A DNA stretch of 64,000 nt from Acheta domesticus (lineage: Eukaryota > Arthropoda > Insecta > Orthoptera > Gryllidae), in NCBI GenBank assembly GCA_031308135.1, contig JAHLJT010000631.1, positions 177,202,667 through 177,266,666 on the forward strand. The letters are read 5' to 3'. The notes under the pieces were generated by a model that was given only the letters and a program-made list of their open reading frames with translations, made no database searches and was not told the origin of the DNA. A program made the position numbers and the translations under genes. This document shows positions 44,456 to 56,029 of the stretch, piece by piece. Positions within the stretch are counted from its first letter, which is position 1. Each line of letters opens with the position of its first letter.

Positions 44456-46078
44456 ACTAGTGGTGCTACAGAATGGCACATACTTTCCCGTATTAGTTTT
44501 CTATTTCCTTGGGTCTTCGCTAGCTATTCGGAATTGCCACATACTCTTTCTTGCCAGCTACCATCTATCATCGCCAAAAGTACATTTTTTTGTCATTTTC
44601 TTAATTTTTCGTTTTCCTATTGGTAGAACAGAAACATTAATTTTAGAATATTAAAGAACACAAAAACCTAGCCGTAAATGGCAATTTTCTTTTCAAAATT
44701 ATGTGCCGTTTAAGAGAAAATGGCGTTTTAGCACTACTAAAAATGCGAAATTTGAAGCTCATTTTCACAGAAAATTTTTGAGCTTTCAAAATACTTTATT
44801 TGAAGTTATTTGAAGCACTTACACTCACAAATATAATAATCTTTACAAATTGCGGATAATGTGCATATTAAAGATGTGAGAGATCTTTCAAAAAATTATA
44901 TTGTATAATTTTTGAAAAAACAAAAACAAAAAAAACTCAAAATAAACTTTACGCTATACTAAAGAGTGTAATTAGCACTATCCGTTACAAAAGTTTGAAG
45001 AAAAATATTGCTGCCATACACGAGAAAATGGTGTTTGAGCATTTCTAAAAATGCCGAAATTTGAGCTACTTTTCACAGAAAACAGTTGTGTTTTCGAGAA
45101 ACTTTACTTGACATTATTTAAAGCATATATACTCGTAAATATAATAATGTGAAAAAATCGCAGATAATGTAAATATTAACGACGTGAGATACAAGTAAAA
45201 ACATTTACATTTTTGTAATTTTTGAAAAACCAAAATATAAATCAATATGGCTTTTATGACATCTGATAGAGTACATTTACCACTATCCCTACCAAAAGTT
45301 TAAAGAAAAAATTTGGAACCGTTTTTGAGAAAATCTTGTTTTTGTAATTTTTTAAAATTGCACATATTGCACGAAAACTACCAAATTTTGAAAAACATTT
45401 ACATGACCTTTATTAAAGAACTCAATATGCAGAACAAATTTTATTTGAAGAAAAAATCTCTATCTTCAATTTTGTAGTTGCAGAAAGACGCCGAAAAAAA
45501 TTCAAACTTTCACAATTTTCGAAAATTCAGAGCTGTACGTGAAAATCGGACCTATGCCATGCTAAAAAGTGTATTTTACTCTATTCATACAAGAAATTTA
45601 AAGAAAAAATTTGGAGCCGTTTTTGAGAAAATTTTGAAAATCCCCAGGGGCTTCATATAAAGTACCCCCAAATTTTGAAAAATCTTTTTCAAAATCTCAA
45701 AGCTTCGACTAGAAGCAGATCGACCGGGGAATATCCATTTTGGAAGAAATCGTACGTATGGTTTAGGCGCTAGCAGTGTTCACAGACGGACAGACAGACG
45801 GACGGACGGACGGACGGAGAGACGGACGGACAGACCGACGTTTTCCTTTCAATTGGGTTTTCACTATCAAGGATCTAGAAAACAAGGTTTCTGGTTACAC
45901 CACGTGTTAGGGGATTTTTTTTCTTAATTTAGCAAGTGGTTTTATCCACTTAATCGTTTTCACGGCCCGGCAGTTAATTTTTTTCCGCCGAAAATTGGCC
46001 ATTTTTTCGCGCAGCATTACATAACTTTCCCTATACTACGTATATCACTCCGTGTATACGTACGTATACGGGAAAGTA
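44456..46078 (+). repeat. Family R dispersed repeat, copy 5 (full length, reference copy)
   Basis: The longest intact copy. A 25-bp head with the imperfect hairpin gtgctacagaatggcac is followed by tactttcccgtat (44481-44493). Its exact inverse atacgggaaagta closes the copy at 46066-46078, giving a 13-bp terminal inverted repeat. The interior has two degenerate ~330-bp modules, the 'ggggcttcatataaagta' block, a (GGAC)n tract at about 45785-45840 and the 'gcattacataactttccc' subterminal block. There is no significant ORF. The structure suggests a non-autonomous DNA transposon, though the conserved head outside the inverted repeat leaves the true left end uncertain. Confidence 0.78.
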
Positions 46079-46084
46079 AAAATG

Positions 46085-47160
46085 GCAACAAATTACAAAA
46101 AATGACCTAATAACTACACATTTATTACATCTGTATGTCGTGATAAACATTTAATTAAAAGGTTATCTACGTCTAAAATGCAGCAATGGAAAGATGATAT
46201 GACATCAGAATCCGAACCCAGCTCATCACTCACACTAGTTGCCCTGATGGCCAGTGTTTCCAAATACCCCCATTTTATTGCGGGGTGATGGTGAGAGCGG
46301 CATGCGGTAGCGGTTGGTATAAGTTGGTTTCAAATAAATACCATGCCCTAGATTGCCGCTAGCTTTCCGGCTCACTTGCACATCGAGGAAAAGCAATATA
46401 CCCTCGTTTTCCGCATCCATAGTAAATTTAATTTTGGAATGTAAATTATTGAGGTGCTGGAAGATGTCAGCGAAGGCATGAGGGCCGTGGGGCCACGCTA
46501 CTAGTGTATTTTCACGTACCGCAACCACAGTGTTGGTTTGAGTGGGGCACACTCCAGAGCTTTCGTTTCGGAAGTTCCGTGAATAAGTTTGCTACCACAG
46601 AGGGAGAGAGGACCCCTTGGTCACACCTTCTACTCGTGCACAGAGGTGCTCACGGTATTGGAAGAAAGTGGACGGGAGGCAGAACTCGGCTAAGTCGGCC
46701 CATTCCGTTGTGAGCCCGCGGGAGCAATTGTTTGTTGCGTATAACCATGGCCGCCTCATCCACCGGTACTATGGTGAACAAAGACGTTACATCAAAGCTG
46801 ACAAGAATGTCATTGATATTAAGCGTTGTTCTTTAGGAGTCAATAAGATGGGTTGAACAGCTGACTTGATGTCGTCAGTCAAAGGCTGCTGTCTGTCGGT
46901 CACATAATGGGTAGGTGGAGGAGTTGATTGCGCTCAGGGGGGCGATCGGGCGCAGAGGCACTTCGAACTCGTGTATCTTAGGGTATCCGCAGCGCCTGGG
47001 AATACAGTGGTTACCACGTTTTAGCCTAGGTTTGGCCTCCTATTCTATAGTCACCAAGTTATTTACCCGTGGCGTGACCTCTTCTCTCAGCTTCCGTACG
47101 GGAGTTCTCCGTAGGACATTATAGGTCTCATCTGGCTCAACTTTGGAATGTTAGTCAATA
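46085..47160 (-). pseudogene. Penelope-like element: reverse transcriptase part
   Basis: Minus-strand translation in several frames gives PLE reverse transcriptase blocks in order: RRCGYPKIHEFEVPLRP (near 46980), SAINSSTYPL, NDILVSFDVTSLFTIVPVDE (near 46790), GVLSPSVVANLFTE (near 46610), then VRENTLVAWPHG (near 46515), NNLHSKIKFTMDAE, LLFLDVQVSRK, HGIYLKPTYTNRY and HHHPAIKWG. In intact elements the catalytic box is YVDDT(F)VVWPHG; here both aspartates are lost (VRENT). There are stops near 47060 and 46800 and frameshifts near 46560 and 46290. It continues at 42.77 kb across the family R insertion. Confidence 0.83.
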
Positions 47161-47399
47161 GTTTTCAAAACCAACGTGGCAATGCACGTGTCCGCAGGTA
47201 CCTGGGATTCTTTATGTCCATGTGAGAATTAAAATTTTAATTCTTTATAACTACCTACAAAATAAATAACATTCATTTTATGTATTCAATTTATTCTTAA
47301 TAAACAGGAAAATACAATGAATAAATGTCAAAATGTTCAATTAGTGCAAGATTGTATTCATAGTTGGTCAGGTGCTGGTGATAAATTCATTGGTATGTC

Positions 47400-47668
47400 T
47401 CATTCTTCTAAGTCAGCAACTTCTGAGACATTCTTCAGTACACCCCCAATTTTGATCTTGTAAATTCTTTTCCAAAATAACCTGATAGAAATACTCGATT
47501 GGTTGTTGAGTTGCTGCATATCTGATGGGATAATTTCACTGGCTTCTTGAGCTTCGATGAATTTGCGAAGCTTCAGTACGGCTGATGAACCTGGGATATT
47601 GGCGTCGCCTGACTGCTTCTTTCGAATCTTCCCTAATACATTTTCAACGACACTCAGTATATATTGTC
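47400..47668 (-). pseudogene. Coding-like fragment of an unknown protein
   Basis: A minus-strand frame, open from 47668 to a TGA at 47400-47402, reads as a coherent hydrophilic polypeptide: SVVENVLGKIRKKQSGD, SAVLKLRKFIEAQEASEI, SDMQQLNNQSS, RLFWKRIYKIKIGG, ending VADLEE. It has a balanced, non-repetitive composition unlike the surrounding AT-rich DNA and no nearby ATG. I do not recognise the family. It is most likely the 3' end of a transposon gene or of a processed host gene. Confidence 0.4.
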
Positions 47669-47669
47669 A

Positions 47670-49030
47670 CAGAACTTACTGTTTCAAATATTCTACATGA
47701 CGGTCGTTTCTGGTATAACTTGAATTTATGAGATGTAATCCGCGCGTGACAGTCGCTCTAACATTATCTAACACGGATTTTTATTGCATTTTATGCATTA
47801 TTTTGTTCCATGTGTCTAATAAATAAATTAACATTTATTTACATGCTTTTGCAGATTAAGATGATTCAAAGGTGCAAATTTATAAATCGTTAGATTAGAA
47901 ATAATTATTGAAAAATAAATATATTTATAAACAATTATTTTGAGAAATTTTATATTAATATTTATTTATTGACAGAATGTTATAAAATGTTATATATTTA
48001 CATCCTCGCTATAAACGACTCTATTCTATGCATGAATCCATCCACGTCCCCTTGCCCACATTGCACCATCGTGTGGTTTGTTGTATGAAAATGTCGTACG
48101 AAAAGGAATAATCAGTTTTATAGGAATATTATTTCCTACAAGTTTGGACAGAATTCCATTTATCGTGCAATGAATAAACTGACATATTTACGAAAAACTA
48201 TTTTGTATTTTGTAACCTTAAATATCCCGAAAACATTTAGTAATAGAAGAAAATATTTAGAACCAATTTTGCGGCAAATTTGACTCTCTTCAAATCTCGT
48301 AATAAGGTCATTCAACATTAAATGAATAGGGCGAAAAACGATTTTTCTTGACATTTGAGATTTCATTTGTATTTTGGAACGCTCACGAGATATCACCTCA
48401 ATTTTTGTACCCCTTTTATAAAACGTCAAGACAAAGGTCTCAGCAAAAATTCAGTTCAAGGTGATATTATGGCGCGTATAGAATTACGTTCACTGGATTA
48501 CATACTACTTTTAATACATTTTCCGAGAGCTTACAAGAAAAGCTGACCGTAACTTTGTTAGCAAACGTGCTCAACTATGAGTATTTAATAGTCATCAGAA
48601 TAGCACTCTGTTTAGTTTATCTGACGCAATGTTGACAACCTGACTATTACAATGCATCCTTTCACGTTTGATTCAAAGCAAATTTAAAGGTGTTTCAAAT
48701 TCTTGTTTGATTCGCCAAAGAACTAGAAAAAACATTAAGTTTTGTATGCACCACGGGTGTTATTTTATGTTTTTGCTCTTCTGGTGACTCGCAATCACTC
48801 GAGCCAGAGGCAGACAGGCTTGAAAGGTACAGAAAGGTTCAGAAAGAAAAGAACCCGCGATAAATAATATTTTTATGTCCTCTTGAATTGAAGATAATAA
48901 AAACAAACATTTATTTTAATGTTATTTTATTGGTATCAATGCTCTAAAGTCACTAAGTTTTGCGACATAAAGTGGTCTTGACAGATTGTGACTTGAGTCG
49001 TTAATGCCAATAAAACGTAATGCGTGTGTT
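47670..49030. other. AT-rich intronic DNA, nothing recognised
   Basis: Only short frames without family resemblance were seen. Confidence 0.35.
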
Positions 49031-49034
49031 GAAG

Positions 49035-51030
49035 CCAATAATCCTCTAACATGTGGTGTAGCCAGAATCCACGTTTTGTGGGTTCTCGATACCGAAAAAT
49101 CGTCTGTCCGTCCGTCCGTCTGTCCACCGTCCGTCTGTCCACCGTCCGTCTGTCCACCGTCCGTCTGTCCACCGTCCGTCTGTCCACCGTCCGTCTGTCC
49201 ACCGTCCGTCTGTCCACCGTCCGTCTGTCCACCGTCCGTCTGTCCACCGTCCGTCTGTCCACCGTCCGTCTGTCCACCGTCCGTCTGTCCACCGTCCGTC
49301 TGTTCATCCGTCCGTCTGTTCATCCGTCCGTCTGTTCATCCGTCCGTCTGTTCATCCGTCCGTCTGTTCATCCGTCCGTCTGTTCATCCGTCCGTCTGTT
49401 CATCCGTCCGTCTGTTCATCCGTCCGTCTGTTCATCCGTCCGTCTGTTCATCCGTCCGTCTGTTCATCCGTCCGTCTGTTCATCCGTCCGTCTGTTCATC
49501 CGTCCGTCTGTTCATCCGTCCGTCTGTTCATCCGTCCGTCTGTTCATCCGTCCGTCTGTTCATCCGTCCGTCTGTTCATCCGTCCGTCTGTTCATCCGTC
49601 CGTCTGTTCATCCGTCCGTCTGTCCATCCGTCCGTCTGTCCATCCGTCCGTCTGTCCATCCGTCCGTCTGTCCATCCGTCCGTCTGTCCATCCGTCCGTC
49701 TGTCCATCCGTCCGTCTGTCCATCCGTCCGTCTGTCCATCCGTCCGTCTGTCCATCCGTCCGTCTGTCCATCCGTCCGTCTGTCCATCCGTCCGTCTGTC
49801 CATCCGTCCGTCTGTCCATCCGTCCGTCTGTCCATCCGTCCGTCTGTCCATCCGTCCGTCTGTCCATCCGTCCGTCTGTCCATCCGTCCGTCTGTCCATC
49901 CGTCCGTCTGTCCATCCGTCCGTCTGTCCATCCGTCCGTCTGTCCATCCGTCCGTCTGTCCATGCGTCCGTCTGTCCATGCGTCGTCTGTCCATGCGTCC
50001 GTCTGTCCATGCGTCCGTCTGTCCATGCGTTCGTCTGTCCATGCGTTCGTCTGTCCATGCGTTCGTCTGTCCATGCGTTCGTCTGTCCATGCGTTCGTCT
50101 GTCCATGCGTTCGTCTGTCCATTGCGTTCGTCTGTCCATGCGTTCGTCTGTCCATGCGTTCGTCTGTCCATGCGTTCGTCTGTCCATGCGTTCGTCTGTC
50201 CATGCGTTCGTCTGTCCATGCGTTCGTCTGTCCATGCGTTCGTCTGTCCATGCGTTCGTCTGTCCATGCGTTCGTCTGTCCATGCGTTCGTCTGTCCATG
50301 CGTTCGTCTGTCCATGCGTTCGTCTGTCCATGCGTTCGTCTGTCCATGCGTTCGTCTGTCCATGCGTTCGTCTGTCCATGCGTTCGTCTGTCCATGCGTT
50401 CGTCTGTCCATGCGTTCGTCTGTCCATGCGTTCGTCTGTCCATGCGTTCGTCTGTCCATGCGTTCGTCTGTCCATGCGTTCGTCTGTTCATGCGTTCGTC
50501 TGTTCATGCGTTCGTCTGTTCATGCGTTCGTCTGTTCATGCGTTCGTCTGTTCATGCGTTCGTCTGTTCATGCGTTCGTCTGTTCATGCGTTCGTCTGTT
50601 CATGCGTTCGTCTGTTCATGCGTTCGTCTGTTCATGCGTTCGTCTGTTCATGCGTTCGTCCGTCTGACCGTTCGTCCGTCTGACCGTTCGTCCGCCTGAC
50701 CGTTCGTCCGCCTGTCTGTGAACAACGGTAGCAGCTAAACAGTTCAGCCGATTTTCTTGAAAATTGATATTCCCAAATCAATCTGGCTGATGTCACGGGC
50801 CCAGTAATTTGAAAGCGACGTTTTAATTTGAGGGGGGTACTTTACGTGAAGCCCTTGGGACATTTTAAAAATTTTCAAAAAATTGATCCATTGTTTTTGA
50901 TGAAATTTTGTTGTTGTATAGTGTTAAAGGCGTTGAAGGAAACGGTACAGTTCTCATGTTAAAAACTCTTATGTTTCGAAAATTGAAAAAATCCAAATTT
51001 TTCTCGGCCTCTTCCTACAACTACAATTAT
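49035..51030 (-). repeat. Family R dispersed repeat, copy 6, with a giant minisatellite inside
   Basis: On the minus strand. The left flank (49035-49100) has the inverse of 'attctggctacaccac' and 'cggtatcgag'. The right flank (50710-51030) has the inverse of the 'cgctagc.ttgttcacag', 'gagaaaatcggct' and 'cttcatgtaaagta' blocks. Between them, exactly where other copies have a short (GGAC)n tract, lies an array of 1.6 kb. Family R itself contributes only about 0.4 kb here. Confidence 0.8.
49106..50712. repeat. Minisatellite of 15/16-bp GGAC-derived units, in ordered blocks
   Basis: About 100 head-to-tail units. In order: about 12 units of 15 bp (accgtccgtctgtcc), about 20 of 16 bp (catccgtccgtctgtt), about 21 of catccgtccgtctgtc, a few transitional catgcgtccgtctgtc including one 15-bp unit near 49980, about 28 of catgcgttcgtctgtc, about 11 of catgcgttcgtctgtt, then four units of the accgttcgtccgtctg / accgttcgtccgcctg kind. 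Neighbouring blocks differ by one or two bases. Neither strand has a stop in the units, so frames of up to 559 codons appear on both strands; none is a gene. Confidence 0.95.
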
Positions 51031-52543
51031 GAAGAGACAAATTAAATTTATATTATTTCATTTTATATTGCATCCTTTAATTGTGGGGGTTTAATTGCTT
51101 TAAATATGTAGGAATGAAAAACAGCGTAATTGTGATGAATATAAACGTATTATATTTAATTATTTTTATCCAATTTCATTTTCTTGCGGTAGCAATATGA
51201 TAATTGGAAAAATTTGTATCCCTTACGAATTAGCTGTCATTGTAACCCATTGTTGTAACGCCGCACTGATAACAAAAGGCAATAATGACGGCTGCCTTTC
51301 GTTCGCGTTAATATAAACTAAAATTTTAAAATTTTTGTAGAATATTACAATATTACAGTGTTTAATAATTACTATTATATATTTGTCGATCTATTTGCAT
51401 TTGTTTGCCAACGCTATTAGTATTATATATTTATTAATTTTTAACTATTTTACTTTCTCGCATACAACTTATGTAGAATATTGTAATGCTAGAAAACGCA
51501 TCTGATATGTTCGTGAATACACTGTTAATAATTTTAAATACGTATACGTTATACAATGAATTAAATGACAGAAATATATTTTCATTTAAAGTTTTAAATA
51601 AAACTCTATTGCTTGAAACTATTTCCTTTTCGCACCAAATGTTCTACGACGAATAATGATAACTGAAATGAGTTAATTCGGAGAGAAATTGTGGTATAGA
51701 TCGCACAATGCAAGAAATGTATTGGTGCAGTAAATACATAGTGGGTATAGTTAAACGGAACAGACGACTTCTTTGAATGCGGTAATGCACCAGAATCTGA
51801 GAAGAGATTGAAAGGGTTTTCGAAGAATCAAATTACGTATTTTGCGGTTTCAAGTTAGATGAACAACATCTCATTAGTAGTCATCCTATTATCAGTTATG
51901 TTAATCCACTCTTCGATATAAAATGTTTCCTAAAACCTAAGATATGATAAATTTGTTTTCGTTTTTAACTTAGCGGTTATATCAATAATTCTAGAATGAA
52001 TGACGGAAAATATTCTCAGAAAATCGACTCAGCAACGTTCGGGCCAGGCAGCTAAATAACTACCTTTGCCAAATTAATGGGCCCTTACATCTTTATCCTG
52101 AAAGCAAAATTTAGTGCTGACACCATGCCGTGCATTAAAACTTACAATTTAAGCCTCAAATTATATGGGTTTAATGCGTTTAAAAAACTTGTTCTCTAAA
52201 GTATTTCACTATCTCAAAAACAGTACAGAAAATGAATTGTATTGAAATGAAATAAATATAAAAGTTTGATAATTTCATTTATTTATTTATTTTAGATTTG
52301 ATTCGTCAAAAACACAAAAAACGAATTTAGGTTGGAATACAATTAAGTTGAAAAACATGAAAGATGTGATTACATAACAAGTAAAAGTTGATACTAGAAA
52401 TTATGTTGAAATAACTGCACTAAATATTTCAATTATGAAACATCATCGAAAGATACAAACGTTTTCTCTACTATCCATCTATTTACAACACAAATTATTT
52501 TAGTTGAATAAAATTTGAAGCTACGCTCCATGTTATTAGGAAT
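51031..52543. other. AT-rich intronic DNA, nothing recognised
   Basis: No protein-like frame or repeat was identified. Confidence 0.35.
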
Positions 52544-52767
52544 TTAACAGTTTAAGCTATTATTCTATTAATGTATAACAACAGAGAATATGGTGAAATA
52601 GCAGAATCAAATGCAGACTTAAAAAGTATCGAAGAGAAGAGGAATTTCCTTTACCTTAACAGTTTAAGCTATTATTCTATTAATGTATAACAACAGAGAA
52701 TATGGTGAAATAGCAGAATCAAATGCAGACTTAAAAAGTATCGAAGAGAAGAGGAATTTCCTTTACC
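52544..52767 (+). repeat. Perfect 112-bp tandem duplication
   Basis: 52544-52655 is repeated without any difference I can see at 52656-52767 (both start ttaacagtttaagct and end gaatttcctttacc). The lack of divergence means it is very recent or an assembly artefact. Confidence 0.9.
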
Positions 52768-54320
52768 GGCGTTATTAGAGGATAAAACAAAGCTGTTATT
52801 TCTTAGAGTTCACTATTAAAAATTTACAAATTGGGAAACAAATGTGAGTAACATACAGAATCAGTTGTGTTGGCAAATGTAAATAAAATTTGTTTATTAC
52901 CTGATTTAACACATGCTAAAAATAACTAGAATAACAACCTAACTTAGAAAATATGGAATATTATTGGTTAACGTCAATGTTCGCGGGCACTTACTGTGAC
53001 GGAATACTGTAGATTAATATCGAAGTTTCTTCACACAAAATCGAAGTTTCAATTTTTGATTTCAAGGAAATACAATAATAATATAAAATAACATAAGATA
53101 ATGTAATATAACATAATATAATATAATATAATATAATATAATATAATATAATATAATATAACATAATATAATATAATAATTATAAACTTAATGCACATCA
53201 TAGACACAAGTTTTTAAGGGCGGGACTCAATGTAAAACTCAGAGAAAAATAAGTTACAAGACTACATAAAACATAAATTAATAATCATAAATAACAAATA
53301 TGAATAAACATACATTGGACGCAAATTAAAATGTATAAGAAAGAATATGAAGATAGTCATCAGTTCATCACTTCGTCGTATTCCAATTAAGGTAAAAAAA
53401 TTGATAGACAGAATGCAAACATTCACAAATTGCTAGATTGAAAACAGTTTACTGCTAACTCGAGTGTAAAGTGTTACTTAAAATCGTGTTTCCTTGCGTA
53501 TGTGTGCTGAATAAATTTGTTTTCTTCTTTGCAACATTTAGTTGAATTATCCCCCCACCAAGAACCTTGTCGAGAATCAAGAGCAAACCTTTGTTACGTG
53601 GATCAAGAAAAAACGGGAAAAAACGATGAAAATGTTATCCCAAAAGTTTTTTACATTTCTAACACAATTAATCCAAGCCTTCTAGTGAAAACATTATAAA
53701 AAGGGACCATGCAAAGAAAAAAATACCACGTTCTTACTTTCATTGCAGTACAGATGTTTAAAATAGCTCAGCGTGTGATAAGTAAGATAGAATGTTTTGA
53801 GTTGACTTCTTACAGACCTACGTGCATTTTATGTTTTTAATAGAATTGTAAGAATCAGTACTTGTGAACGAAAACAAATTGCTAATCAACCACGGTGCTT
53901 TAAGCGTTTTACGTAGAATTTTTTTAACCATTTGTAGTAATTTAGTATGACTGTGATGAGTTATGATAGATCAGGCATACTCATGTGGGACAAAATATTG
54001 TTTTAAGTATTAGTAGACTAATTTTGATTCTGATGTTTGACTTGTAGTTGGTTAAGAGATAAAGTTTTTTCTCGTTCTAGCTTAGCACTATACTGTGACT
54101 CAGCACAAAATCTAGTCAGAAGTTACGGCACCCAATGACACCGTAGAAAGCTGAGATGCTAAAGTATGATCGTCAGAAGAGTATAACCATGAGAAGAGAT
54201 GCACCGTAGTAACACTGATAAACAAGCTAAAGAACTACTGTCGTTATTGTGTACCTGCGAGGATATCAAACTTGGGATGTACCATAGCAATGATAATAAA
54301 CAAAACAGTTGGATACCCTC
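52768..54320. other. AT-rich intronic DNA with an AATAT microsatellite
   Basis: The only clear structure is the pentanucleotide repeat at 53100-53180. A 60-codon frame at 53517-53699 has no family resemblance. Confidence 0.4.
53100..53180. repeat. (AATAT)n microsatellite
   Basis: About 15 units of a 5-bp repeat, with a few interruptions by 'aacat'. Confidence 0.92.
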
Positions 54321-54325
54321 ATCAC

Positions 54326-54960
54326 TAGGGAGCGGATTTTTTGCCCTAAAAAATCTTGAAACATGCTTTTTAAAATATGCATTTATGACCTAAAAATGGT
54401 GAAATATGCACTCTAATATGCATTTATGACCTAATAATTCTGCAATATTCACTTTAATATTCAATTAAAATTAACAATATTTCATTTCCTGTATAAACCT
54501 TTCTTGATAAAATACACGAGAAGCATGCTTGGAAAAAAAATTGTGCAAACATGATATAACCTATTTCACGATAGAAATAATTCATGTAAGTATGCACCTT
54601 AGTGAAGAACCTACATTGCACTTTTTCTGCCTGGTTTAAAAAATATATCAAAAAATATTCTACTTTTGCACTAGTGTTTTATCATCTATAGAAAATAAAA
54701 AATAAAAAATTCTGACAATCTTTTCTAATATAATGAATGCTCACAAATAGATTCTATGAAAACACGAAACATTTTCTCTAATTTAACGAAATATGCAAAA
54801 TATGCTCCCATAATTACACGAATATGCCCCAACAGCAAAAACCAGTCAAATATGTACAAATATGCACTTACAAATTAATCTACAAAGCATCCAATTATAA
54901 CCAAATGTCAAGAAATTACTCTTAGCTATGTCCTGAACCAACGGACAAAAATATGCAAAA
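54326..54960 (+). mobile_element. Possible hAT-like non-autonomous remnant
   Basis: It begins ctagggagcggatttttt, a style of terminus I associate with insect hAT elements, and is followed by many 'atatgca' motifs (54376, 54401, 54416, 54792, 54873) within the next 600 bp. I do not find the opposite terminus, so the boundary is a guess. Confidence 0.3.
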
Positions 54961-56025
54961 TCACACAAATCCTCTCTCTACGCATCACAGTGCAATAGTC
55001 GGATAACCGTTGTATGGTGTACTTATTGTAACCGCTATCTAGTGTTCATAGCCGCATTTACAACCAAATCGACCATCTTTTCTGGTAGAACGCGATACAA
55101 AGGTTTAAAAAGTTCTCGTTGTAACCACAAGGAAGCGTGGACGACAGGCACTGCTACAGAAATCAAATACTCGAACGCCGCAGCCAATAAGAAATTTACT
55201 TGGCAAAGCGCTGAAAATAATCGAGAAGAAGGCAGACCTCCGCCCATTTTGTGAGTGACTTGCGCCAGGAATGGACGTATTACTACTGAAGGACGGACGG
55301 CACACGAAAGACGACGGAGCGCGTTTTTCATTAGAAAACTCAATAAGAGGTAATTATTACAAATTATGTAATGCCAATTTATTCAAAAGATAATGGATTC
55401 GGAGTATAACGTGCTCAAAACACGTATTTATTGAATGTGAAATATTCGAAAATAATTCAAGATGGATTTCTATGACACGAGGCACAATTTCATCATGATG
55501 GGATCTCGACTAATATAGTTACGTTTCTCCCCCAGTTTTTTTATTTGTTGTTTATCTTTACTATCAAATCAATACGACGCACATCAACGCAAGAGGCTGT
55601 TTACTCATTGGAAACGAAACAGACGACGGGACTTCGAGGCCAGGCGGGGCGACGGAATCCCACGAGTTTCTTTGTAGAGGCACCGCAGCGGATCACAGCC
55701 TTGAGCGGCGAAGAAACGGCTACACCGCACAAGCACCGCGGTTCCACCCTTCCAAAGGTGTTCGTGAGTTAAAACGTTCCGCTGAGAACTATTTCGTCGT
55801 GTTTTCTCCCCACAGAGAACTAAAAGCCACTTCGTCAGTGCTGTAGCGCATAGAAAACAGTTCATTTGATTACGTAAAATCGAAATTTAAATATTAATTT
55901 TATTTCATTATTACACTGTAGTATAATCATACTGGTACATACTGTCGTATATAACGCAGGTAGTTTCTAGTTGCAAATCTCTGTATAATTCTAAATGAAA
56001 CATTCTATAAAATGAAATGGCCATT
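54961..56025. other. Mixed DNA, nothing recognised
   Basis: Frames of 70-102 codons near 55035-55343 and 55545-55865 occur on both strands without recognisable domains. The higher GC of 55000-55320 and 55600-55820 suggests old element or exon pieces, but I cannot name them. Confidence 0.3.
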
Positions 56026-56029
56026 TTAA

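Noticed and set aside
49004..50683. 559-codon plus-strand ORF and three 299-codon minus-strand ORFs over the same array
   Set aside because: They are translations of 15/16-bp tandem units without stop codons. All frames are open and the peptide is a pure repeat.
49106..50712. Possible CRISPR array
   Set aside because: Units are contiguous 15/16-bp repeats with no spacers, in a eukaryotic dispersed repeat.
54326..54960. Firm call of a complete hAT element
   Set aside because: Only one terminus-like sequence found. Kept as a low-confidence remnant.
55035..55343. 102-codon minus-strand ORF as a gene
   Set aside because: No domain, competing frames on both strands, no splice context.
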